From: Burkholderiaceae bacterium
Lineage (GTDB): Bacteria; Pseudomonadota; Gammaproteobacteria; Burkholderiales; Burkholderiaceae_C
Assembly (NCBI GenBank): GCA_024235915.1
Contig: JACKLO010000011.1
Coordinates: 248,001-312,000 of the forward strand
Direction of reading: 5' to 3'
DNA length: 64,000 nt
Below are positions 52,936-60,530 of this stretch, in pieces. The notes under the pieces were generated by a model, which searched no databases, had not been told where the DNA came from, and worked only from the letters and a program-made list of their open reading frames with translations. The position numbers and the translations under genes were made by a program. Position 1 is the stretch's first letter. Every line of letters starts with the position of its first letter.

Positions 52936-54053
52936 GCGGTCACCTCGCGTGCATTGCGCTCGGCCAGCAGGCTGGTCAGGATCGCCAGCGCGTCCTGCGA
53001 TCGACGCGCCTCGTCGCCCGTAGCGTCGCGCAACTCGTTGATCACTTCGCCCAGGTAGCCGTCCGCATGCAGGGCCGCGATGTCTTCGGCGGTCGGGGCC
53101 AGTTGAAGCGCGCTCAGATCACAGCGCAGACAGCGAACCCGCGCCTCGGCGGCGCCCAGGGCTTGACTCAGCCGGGTGTGGTCCGCCAGGTCGACCTGCC
53201 CGGTGACCGTCAGATCGAGCACATCACGCGCCTCGGCCTGTGCCAGGCTATCGATCAAGGCGTCCAGGTCGCTGGCCACGCTGAGCGTGTGGACCCGCTG
53301 CTGCCAGCGGAACTGTGCCGTTCCCACCGGCTGAACCAAGGGCGCGGCGCTCGTCTCGCCGAAGCTCACCAGCAACGCCTGCCCCGCGTCGTTGCCCTTG
53401 AAACGGTCGGGTTCGGGCGTGCCGCTGTACCAGGTGCGCTCGTTCATGCGCCGGGTGCCGTGCCAGTCGCCCAGAGCCAGATAGTCCAGGCGCGCGCGCT
53501 CGGCGCGATCGGGCGCAATCGGGTTGGCCGAATCGATGTCCTCGGCCAGCACGCCTTGCACCGCCCCGTGGGCTACGCCGACGCGCAGCCAGCCCGCCGG
53601 TGTTGGTGCGCCGTCGAACCACTCGGTTAGGTCGCCGTAGGTATGGCGCTGCGTCAGCGGTGCGCACAAGAAGGCAATACGAGGCTCGGGCAGTTCAATC
53701 ACCCGTGGTTCCAGCGCCAGGTGCAGGTTCGAGGGCAAGGCGCCCAGGCGTGCGGCGTGAGTCCAGACGCTTTCGGCCAAGGCGGCGTCGTGGTTGCCCG
53801 GGATCATGATCCACGGCCCGCCGTAGCCCTCCAGTGCGTTGAACAGCCTGCGGATGCTGCGGGCAGACACGGTCTGTGCGTCGAACACATCCCCCGCCAC
53901 CACTACGGCGTCCAATCGCTCGGCCGTCGCCAACGCAGCCAGTCGTTCCACCGCCGCGAAGCGCGCCTCGGCCAACGGTACCGCATCGTCCGGGTCGAAC
54001 GATCCATAAAGGCGGCCGATTTGCCAATCGGCCGTGTGCAGGATCCTTGGCAT
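52932..54053 (-). CDS. SbcD/YhaO-like metallophosphoesterase
   Basis: 373 residues. Mre11-type nuclease motifs are intact: HTADWQIGR, VVAGDVFD, IPGNHDAAL, VGVAHGAVQG and LALGDWHGTR. It is the nuclease partner of the SbcC-like ATPase, forming a two-gene SbcCD-like unit that is extended here by an EEP nuclease. Confidence 0.88.
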   Translation of the reverse strand: MPRILHTADWQIGRLYGSFDPDDAVPLAEARFAAVERLAALATAERLDAVVVAGDVFDAQTVSARSIRRLFNALEGYGGPWIMIPGNHDAALAESVWTHAARLGALPSNLHLALEPRVIELPEPRIAFLCAPLTQRHTYGDLTEWFDGAPTPAGWLRVGVAHGAVQGVLAEDIDSANPIAPDRAERARLDYLALGDWHGTRRMNERTWYSGTPEPDRFKGNDAGQALLVSFGETSAAPLVQPVGTAQFRWQQRVHTLSVASDLDALIDSLAQAEARDVLDLTVTGQVDLADHTRLSQALGAAEARVRCLRCDLSALQLAPTAEDIAALHADGYLGEVINELRDATGDEARRSQDALAILTSLLAERNAREVTA

Positions 54054-54121
54054 GGAACTCCCTCGTCGCTGATCTTGTTCGTCGGCATTGTCCAGGCGGA
54101 GTCTGCCGCCGCAGTCCCAGG

Positions 54122-55453
54122 CTAGACGTCACCCTTGCCCTGCGCAGGCTTGCGTCGCAGGTAAGCCGGCACGGACAAGCTTTCGGCGGCGTAGAAGGCA
54201 ACGCTTTCATCCTTCGACGCCAGTCGGCTGCGCAGCTTGCTCGACGAGTACATCATCTCTTTCATCGCCCGCTCACGTTCGCGGCCGATCGCAATGGATC
54301 GCATCGCTTCCAGTACTGCCGCCACCCACTCGTTGCCGGCGAACTGCCGGCTGGCGGCCTCCAGTAGAGCGTCGACGCGGACCCAGTCGTTTGCCGCAGC
54401 TGCTTGGCGCATGCCCATCAGTGCCTCGGCGGCGGCCAATTCCACCAGACGGCGCGTGACCAGTTCGTCGTCCGCCAGGTTGCCAAACGCAGCCGGCGTC
54501 AGCACGGGCAAGGACAGTCCGGCGCGTTCCAGTGACACGGCGTCTCCCTCCAGGCTCTGCCCGACCACCGTCACCCGCAGCACGGTGCACAGCTGTCCCG
54601 CCGGGGGCAGCGCACCAGTCGGGACCGTCACCCGCAGCACGGCCCAGGCCTCAGCACCCCAGGCGAGGTCCGGCAAACGCCATCCGGCCTCGGTCTTCGG
54701 CAGTTGGTTCACGATCTCGACACCGAAGCCGTCGGGCACAGTGGCTGCCAGTCGCAGATCGCGCAGGCACAGGTTGCCCAGCAGCTCCAGCTCCTGCTGG
54801 AAGGGCTCCATCAAGTCATCGGCTGTGTCGCCGTAGTAGTGGTTCCCGGCGCCCGCGCGGGCCATTGCTACCATCAGCTCCTCGTTGAAGCTGTTCCCCA
54901 GGCCGTAGGTGCTGGTGGTGACGCCCTTGGCGGCCCAGGCGGCGCACTGGGCGGCGATCTCGTCGGCGTCGGTCACGCCCTCGTTGGCCTGGCCGTCCGA
55001 AAGCAGGATCACCCGCTTCAGCCCCTGGCCGGCAACGTCGGTCAGCGCGTCCGCGCCTTCCTTCCAGCCACCATGCAGGTTGGTGTTGCCGCCGGCGTGG
55101 ATGCCCGCGATGGCGGCGCGCTGGGGGGCGCCGTCGCCCAGCGGGGCGGCCGGCCACAAGCGCTGCACGCGGTTGTCGAACTTCACCAAGGCCACCGCGT
55201 CGCTGGGCCGCAGCTTGCCCAGCACGTATTCAGCGCAGCGCTTGGCCTCTTCCAGCGGCCGGCCCGACATCGAGCCGGACCGGTCGATCACAAGGGCCAG
55301 CGCCTGGGGCGGACGCTGTGCGCCATGGCCGGTGGGCGCACCGGGCGCCTGGATGCGGACCAGGACGTCGACAGTGTTGTCCTGGCCGGCGCACAGGCCA
55401 GCGCGGCGGGGCACCAGGACGACGGTGGATGCAAGCGAAAGGTGGGCATTCAT
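54122..55453 (-). CDS. VWA-domain protein (metal-ion-binding adhesion-type domain)
   Basis: 443 residues from ATG 55453. The MIDAS motif is complete (VIDRSGSMSG, D57-x-S59-x-S61, then GGNTNLHGG and LLSDGQANEG). The C-terminal half is beta-rich then helical. There is no signal peptide, so it is cytoplasmic. VWA proteins assemble complexes, often beside AAA+ or nuclease partners in defence loci. It lies between the HNH-like gene and the SbcD-like gene on the same strand. Confidence 0.85.
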   Translation of the reverse strand: MNAHLSLASTVVLVPRRAGLCAGQDNTVDVLVRIQAPGAPTGHGAQRPPQALALVIDRSGSMSGRPLEEAKRCAEYVLGKLRPSDAVALVKFDNRVQRLWPAAPLGDGAPQRAAIAGIHAGGNTNLHGGWKEGADALTDVAGQGLKRVILLSDGQANEGVTDADEIAAQCAAWAAKGVTTSTYGLGNSFNEELMVAMARAGAGNHYYGDTADDLMEPFQQELELLGNLCLRDLRLAATVPDGFGVEIVNQLPKTEAGWRLPDLAWGAEAWAVLRVTVPTGALPPAGQLCTVLRVTVVGQSLEGDAVSLERAGLSLPVLTPAAFGNLADDELVTRRLVELAAAEALMGMRQAAAANDWVRVDALLEAASRQFAGNEWVAAVLEAMRSIAIGRERERAMKEMMYSSSKLRSRLASKDESVAFYAAESLSVPAYLRRKPAQGKGDV

Positions 55454-55502
55454 GGGCGCTCTCCAGATCAGGGTCGGAGAACCATGTTTGCAGGTCACTC
55501 GC

Positions 55503-56636
55503 TCAAATAGCGAGCGAGCGCGCCACTGCCGTTGTGACCGACGAAATGGGCTGCCGCTCGACTGCCGGGGCTGCAGGGCAGCGGACACCAGCTCGGTCGT
55601 ACCCCTTGCCTTGAAACGAACCTTCCGACACCACCAGACACCTGGTGTCGAGTGCCCAGCCTTCCGTCGCCTGCTCAAGGCTCAGGTAGCGCAACGGCGC
55701 AAGCCCAGCCGCCGCGGTGGGTAGGGCGGCCGCCACCTTTTCGCAGCAAGCCGGGGACATCCGAAGTGCGACACGCTGCCAGCGCCGGACGATCAACGGC
55801 TCGCACCAGGCCGTTTCGAGCGCTGCGCTGAGCTGAGCCGGGGTTGCCACCGGGCCAGCCGCGATGCGACGCGCCAAGAGTGTGGTCATGAATGACCGAG
55901 CCTCGAACTGCACGCCGGCCGGGAAGATGCGAACCAGAGCGTGCACCTTGGGAGCTCGGTCCGTCCGGGCGAAGCACAGAGTCAAGCCCGCCTGAACGGC
56001 CTGGACCGGGTTCAAGACGCGCAGGCGCTGCGGCGGCAGCACGAGCAAGGGCAGGTTCGCGGCCTCCGCGTGACTAAGCGGCGTGCAGTAGCTCATCAGT
56101 GCGGCCAGTCGCGCCCACTCGCGGGCACTCAAGCCGTCGATCTCGCCCAGCTGGCCCGCTTCGATCTGTCGAACGAAGGTGGCCGCATCGCGCCAGTCGT
56201 ACGCCGACTTGGCCCGGTTGGCCCGCACGCTCATCACTGCCAGGTTGCCCGCCGCATAGCCAGCCTCGTTGTTCACCCGGTCGACGGAAGCGTCGGTGTC
56301 GGCGCCGGTGCCGCGGGTGAGCACCTGACCGGTGATGGGACAGACATCCACGTCGATGCGCTCCAGAAAGTTCGGCGTCACCTGCACCAGCTCGAACGCC
56401 TTGCCCCGCATCCACGCGCCGAGGCGCAGTTGAAGCCACTTCTTGACGTAGGGCGTTGCCCGCAGCGTCCGCAGTCCGAATAACGCCTGACCGGCCTCCC
56501 ATCCGTCGCGCACCGGGTTCCCAGGCAGCAATTGCTCGACCGGAGGTACCAGTCGGAAATGGGCGAAGTCCCAACCGATTTCGAAACCCGGGTCCGTGTG
56601 GGCCGACTTTGACGGCAAACGGTGGCTTGAAGTCAT
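55503..56636 (-). CDS. Hypothetical protein with HNH-nuclease-like core
   Basis: 377 residues from ATG 56636; starts further upstream lie in the regulatory region. Residues about 100-150 contain VCPITGQVLTRG, then SVDRVNNEAGYAAGNLAVMS and NRAKSA. This resembles the C-x-x-(C/T), D-R-(I/V), G-Y, G-N, N-x-x-K frame of HNH endonucleases, although the His of the motif is not evident. It is first gene of the minus-strand block and diverges from the WYL regulator. The nuclease assignment is tentative. Confidence 0.6.
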   Translation of the reverse strand: MTSSHRLPSKSAHTDPGFEIGWDFAHFRLVPPVEQLLPGNPVRDGWEAGQALFGLRTLRATPYVKKWLQLRLGAWMRGKAFELVQVTPNFLERIDVDVCPITGQVLTRGTGADTDASVDRVNNEAGYAAGNLAVMSVRANRAKSAYDWRDAATFVRQIEAGQLGEIDGLSAREWARLAALMSYCTPLSHAEAANLPLLVLPPQRLRVLNPVQAVQAGLTLCFARTDRAPKVHALVRIFPAGVQFEARSFMTTLLARRIAAGPVATPAQLSAALETAWCEPLIVRRWQRVALRMSPACCEKVAAALPTAAAGLAPLRYLSLEQATEGWALDTRCLVVSEGSFQGKGYDRAGVRCPAAPAVERQPISSVTTAVARSLAI

Positions 56637-56770
56637 GGTGGTGCTCCTGTGGAGGGCGCTCTTGGCCCGGCAGGACAGCTTCTTCATCCTCAAGCTCAAG
56701 AAGTGAGCTGGTGATAAATCTCCCCTCGGATTGAGGGTTACCACGGATAGCTCAGGTATTGAGCTCGTCA

Positions 56771-56786
56771 TCACCAAAGCTGGTGA
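56771..56786. promoter_or_regulatory. Palindrome between divergent operons (operator candidate)
   Basis: TCACCA-AAGC-TGGTGA, a perfect 6-bp-arm inverted repeat in the 262-bp region between the HNH-like and WYL genes. It could bind the WYL regulator. Confidence 0.4.
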
Positions 56787-56864
56787 CATGACGCCATACC
56801 CGAACGTGCAATTCTTGTGTGCGAGATCGAACGAAGTCAGCGCACCTGCGGATACAGTTGGTGA

Positions 56865-56881
56865 CGCTCACAGGGTGAGCG
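56865..56881. promoter_or_regulatory. Palindrome just upstream of the WYL gene (operator candidate)
   Basis: CGCTCAC-AGG-GTGAGCG, perfect 7-bp arms, with flanking TTGGT/ACCAA extending the symmetry. It ends 17 bp before the ATG, a typical place for autorepression. Confidence 0.5.
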
Positions 56882-56898
56882 ACCAACCCCGCCGTGTC

Positions 56899-57873
56899 AT
56901 GACCAAGACCGCCCGCGTCTACAAAATCGAGATGCTCATCCGCAACCGCGGGCATGTGAGCTTCCAGACCCTGCTCGAAGAGCTGGAGATATCTCCAGCC
57001 ACCCTCAAGCGCGATCTGGACTACCTGAAGGACCGTCTCGGGGCTCCCATCCTCTACGACCGCTTCCTGAATGGCTACAAATTCGGGGAGGACTATCCCG
57101 GCGAGAAGCACGAACTGCCCGGCCTGTGGTTCAACGAGCGCGAGCTGTACAGCCTGCTCATGGCCCACCAGTTGCTGAGCGAGCTGGACACCGACGGTGT
57201 CATCAGCCGCCACCTGCAGCCGCTGCTCGAGCGCATCCATCAGATGTTGGGGCCCGATGAGGTGGACGCGAAGTCGCTGCTCAAGCGCGTGCGCATCATC
57301 AACGCGGCGCGGCGGCCCGTGCCGGGCAGGTTCTTCGAGTTGGTGGTCGATGCGCTGCTGAACCGCCGCCGCATCCGCATGCGCTACCTCACGCGCAGCC
57401 GTGCCGAGACGAGTGAGCGCGACGTGTCACCGCAGCGCATGGTGCACCACAAGAACACCTGGTACCTGGACGGCTGGTGCCACCGAACCGATAGCCTGCG
57501 CCGCTTCTCACTGGATGCGATCGAGCACGCAGAACTGCTGGACACGAAGGCCAAGGATGTCGCCGCCAAGACGCTGGAGGCCGAAATGGACGCCGGCTAC
57601 GGCATCTATGCCGGCGCCAAGCGCCAATGGGCGACGCTGAGTTTTGATGCCAAGGCGGCGCAATGGGTGAGCCGCGAGGAATGGCACCCGGAACAGAAGG
57701 GGCGTTTCACCGATGACGGCCGCTTCGAACTCCAAGTGCCTTACGTCGAAGACACCGAGCTGGCGATGGACATCCTTCGCCATGGAGGGCACGTGACGGT
57801 GGTCGCGCCGGCCTCATTGCGGGCCATGGTACGCAAGCAGCTGCAGGACGCTTTGGAGATGAATGCAGCTTGA
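56899..57873 (+). CDS. WYL-domain transcriptional regulator
   Basis: 324 residues from ATG 56899; in-frame starts further upstream would run through the palindromes. N-terminal HTH (RVYKIEMLIRNRGHVSFQTL, ISPATLKRDLDYLKD), central WYL domain (RIRMRYLTRSRAETSERD, then VHHKNTWYLDGWCH), C-terminal WCX domain. WYL regulators sense nucleic-acid or nucleotide ligands and often control defence islands. It lies at the hinge of two divergent operons of predicted nucleic-acid enzymes. Confidence 0.88.
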   Translation: MTKTARVYKIEMLIRNRGHVSFQTLLEELEISPATLKRDLDYLKDRLGAPILYDRFLNGYKFGEDYPGEKHELPGLWFNERELYSLLMAHQLLSELDTDGVISRHLQPLLERIHQMLGPDEVDAKSLLKRVRIINAARRPVPGRFFELVVDALLNRRRIRMRYLTRSRAETSERDVSPQRMVHHKNTWYLDGWCHRTDSLRRFSLDAIEHAELLDTKAKDVAAKTLEAEMDAGYGIYAGAKRQWATLSFDAKAAQWVSREEWHPEQKGRFTDDGRFELQVPYVEDTELAMDILRHGGHVTVVAPASLRAMVRKQLQDALEMNAA

Positions 57874-57971
57874 TGTTCGCTTCGTAGTTCCCATAGCTGC
57901 AGTGCCAAAGTGGTCGCCGCACGCTCTCGCAGGCCGTAGCTGAAAGATGTGATCGAGGGAGAGAAGAAAGA

Positions 57972-60503
57972 ATGAGTGAAGTCCAATTGCTGACGTGGTT
58001 CGACCAATCAGCGAAACCATTCCTGGCGAAGCACGCGCCCGAACGACTTGCGACGCTGGAAAACGACCATGCGCGCCTGAAGCGACTCATCGGCATGCCG
58101 GACTGCGTCACGGTGTGCTTCCTGGGCAACTCGGGCATCGGCAAGAGCACATTGCTGAACGCTCTGGCGGCTGGTGCGGAGCAGGTTCTGCCTGCTGGCG
58201 GCATCGGGCCGTTGACCGCTCAGGCGACCGAGGTGCGGCATAGCCCGACTCCGCTGTTCCGCGTCACGTACCACCAGCGCAAGCACCTCTGGAAAGTTGC
58301 CTTCGCACTGGAGCGTCGGCACGAAAACGAGCTGCGGCTCGCGCAGCAGCAGGCCAAGTCGACAGAGCACAGCGTGTCGAACGGCGCTGATCCGGGTGAT
58401 CTGGCCGGCCTGCTTGACGACACGGATCGCGAGGACGCAGCCGGCAGTGCAGAAGTTCGTGAGCCCGATGCCGACCCCGATGCGCCCACCAGCGACGCAC
58501 TCGACCAGATGATCCGGCAGGCCAAGTTGATTGTCACGGGTGATCAGTTCAGCAAGGTGTCGCTGCCCTACCTGATCGATGCACTTCGCGTCGCATGCGA
58601 CGTGAAGACGCGCTGGAACCAGGACATCACCGATGCCGACGCCAAACGGCTGGCCAGAGTGCGTCGCATCTTCCAGCTGTCGAGCGATCAGACGTCTGAA
58701 GGAAGCGACGGCCGACAGCGGTCAAGCAAAGGCAGGCCCGTCCTGCAGCTTCCCAAAGAGAAGCGCATCTACGAGCGGCGTCAGGGTGACGACGCCAATG
58801 CGTTCATGACGGAGTTGCGCGAGCATGCCGCTGGCTTCCTGGCGCCTCTGATCGAGCGGATCGAAGTGGGCTGGCCGTCTGAGGTCTTGCAGTCGGGCGT
58901 GGAGCTCGTGGACCTTCCTGGTGTGGGCATCGCCCAAGACGCCTATCGCGACATCACCAAGCGCTACGTGCGCGAGAAGGCGCGGGCGATCATCTTGGTG
59001 GTGGACCGCGCCGGACCGACCGAGTCCACTTTGGATCTGCTTCGCAGCAGTGGTTACTGGGACCGTCTGGTCGGTGCGGCCGATGACCCGTCCAGCGATC
59101 CGTGCACCATGCTGATTGCCGTCACGCGAGTCGATGACGTCGCCTGGACGGCCTGGCAGGGCTGGGACCCGGCACAAGGCCCCCGGCCGAAGAAGCGCGA
59201 GGTCTTCGCGCAGAAGATCTCCGAGTTCAAGCCCAGGATGCGCGCCCAGATCACCGAGCAGCTGGGGAAGATTGGCGAGTCGAGCAACGCCACCGTTCAG
59301 GCAGCCCGCGATCAGGCTCGGGCCAGCATCCTAGACAGCTTGGAGATTCACCCTGTCTCGGCGCCGGAGTACGCCAAGATCCTGAAGGACGACGAGGAAG
59401 ACACGCCGGTCCTGAAGGATGTGGCGGACACGGGCGTCATTGAGCTGCAGCAGTCACTGGTTCGCTTGGGCGAGTCGGAACGCATGCGAAGGGCAGCGCA
59501 GTTGCAGGATGTGAGCAGGCGCCTGGGCAACACCCTGTTGAGCGAGCTGCAAATCATCGACGGGCAGTGGCGCAGCGAAGGACGCGCCGCAGAGGAAGCT
59601 CAACGCCTTGAGGAAGCGCTGCAGAAGATCCTCCAACCCAAGCGTGAGGAGTACGACCGTCGCGTCGGTGCCTTTCGCGAGTTTCTGGACTCGACTGTTC
59701 AGGCGAAGATCGAAGCGCTAGTGCTGGAGGCGCGGGCTGCTGCCGAGCTTGAAGTTCAGAGCTATCTCTATTCATTGCAGCACGCGCACTGGGCCACGCT
59801 GCGGGCGGCCGTGCGTCGTGGCGGCACGTTCTATGGCAGCAGGGCCATCAATCTGCCCGACGACATCAGCAACTACTTTCAGGAGCCCATGGCCGCGGTG
59901 TGGGGTCAGAAGCTTCTGCGCGATGTCCGCAAGCGCACCAGCAACCTCTCTTCCGACATTGAGCAGATCGTGGCGGAGATCTGTGCCTGGGCCAACGAGC
60001 ACGGAGGTGCCTCGGTCAATCAGAAGTTGCTGTTGACGCAACAGGAACGCGTGGCGGGAATGGCCGAGCAGATGAAGCAGGTCGGCAAGGAAGCGGTGGA
60101 CGAACTGCGCAACACCGTGAAGTCCAAGATGTCCGAAGCCATCCGCGGGCCGGTCGAAGAGGCTTGCAGGCGGTTTGTGCAAGCAGGCAATGACATCGGC
60201 CCAGGTGTGAAGTACCGCGTGCTGGATCTGTTCAAGAAGCTGGCGGCCACTGCAACCAAGGCTGCGCAAGAGCCAGCCATCGCGATCCTGCAGACCAACT
60301 TCGCCGCAGTGCGCGAAGAGATCCAGACCGCCTTCCGCCAGGGCGGCGATCCCATCCAGACCACGGCTGACCTCATCGTTGAAAAGCACGAGGAACGCAT
60401 CAAGCGCTCGGATGCTCAGAAGCGGCGCCCCATCTTGGAGGAGCTGGAGTTGGTGTTGGCCGCCTGCCCGGTCAAGCCAGAGCCTGAAGTCACAGCCGCG
60501 TAG
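57972..60503 (+). CDS. Dynamin-like large GTPase
   Basis: 843 residues. G1 LGNSGIGKSTLLNAL (51-65), G2 region LTAQATEVRHS, G3 VDLPGVGIA (near 313) and G4 VTRVDD (near 385) define a GTPase. A large charged insertion separates G2 and G3. The C-terminal 350 residues are helical and coiled-coil-like. Bacterial dynamin-like proteins act on membranes or in phage defence. No TM segment is visible. Start supported by GAGGGAGAGAAG upstream. It lies between the WYL gene and a SNF2 helicase, 27 bp apart from the latter. Confidence 0.8.
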   Translation: MSEVQLLTWFDQSAKPFLAKHAPERLATLENDHARLKRLIGMPDCVTVCFLGNSGIGKSTLLNALAAGAEQVLPAGGIGPLTAQATEVRHSPTPLFRVTYHQRKHLWKVAFALERRHENELRLAQQQAKSTEHSVSNGADPGDLAGLLDDTDREDAAGSAEVREPDADPDAPTSDALDQMIRQAKLIVTGDQFSKVSLPYLIDALRVACDVKTRWNQDITDADAKRLARVRRIFQLSSDQTSEGSDGRQRSSKGRPVLQLPKEKRIYERRQGDDANAFMTELREHAAGFLAPLIERIEVGWPSEVLQSGVELVDLPGVGIAQDAYRDITKRYVREKARAIILVVDRAGPTESTLDLLRSSGYWDRLVGAADDPSSDPCTMLIAVTRVDDVAWTAWQGWDPAQGPRPKKREVFAQKISEFKPRMRAQITEQLGKIGESSNATVQAARDQARASILDSLEIHPVSAPEYAKILKDDEEDTPVLKDVADTGVIELQQSLVRLGESERMRRAAQLQDVSRRLGNTLLSELQIIDGQWRSEGRAAEEAQRLEEALQKILQPKREEYDRRVGAFREFLDSTVQAKIEALVLEARAAAELEVQSYLYSLQHAHWATLRAAVRRGGTFYGSRAINLPDDISNYFQEPMAAVWGQKLLRDVRKRTSNLSSDIEQIVAEICAWANEHGGASVNQKLLLTQQERVAGMAEQMKQVGKEAVDELRNTVKSKMSEAIRGPVEEACRRFVQAGNDIGPGVKYRVLDLFKKLAATATKAAQEPAIAILQTNFAAVREEIQTAFRQGGDPIQTTADLIVEKHEERIKRSDAQKRRPILEELELVLAACPVKPEPEVTAA

Positions 60504-60530
60504 CCCGGTCAACCCACAGGGAGCAAAAGA

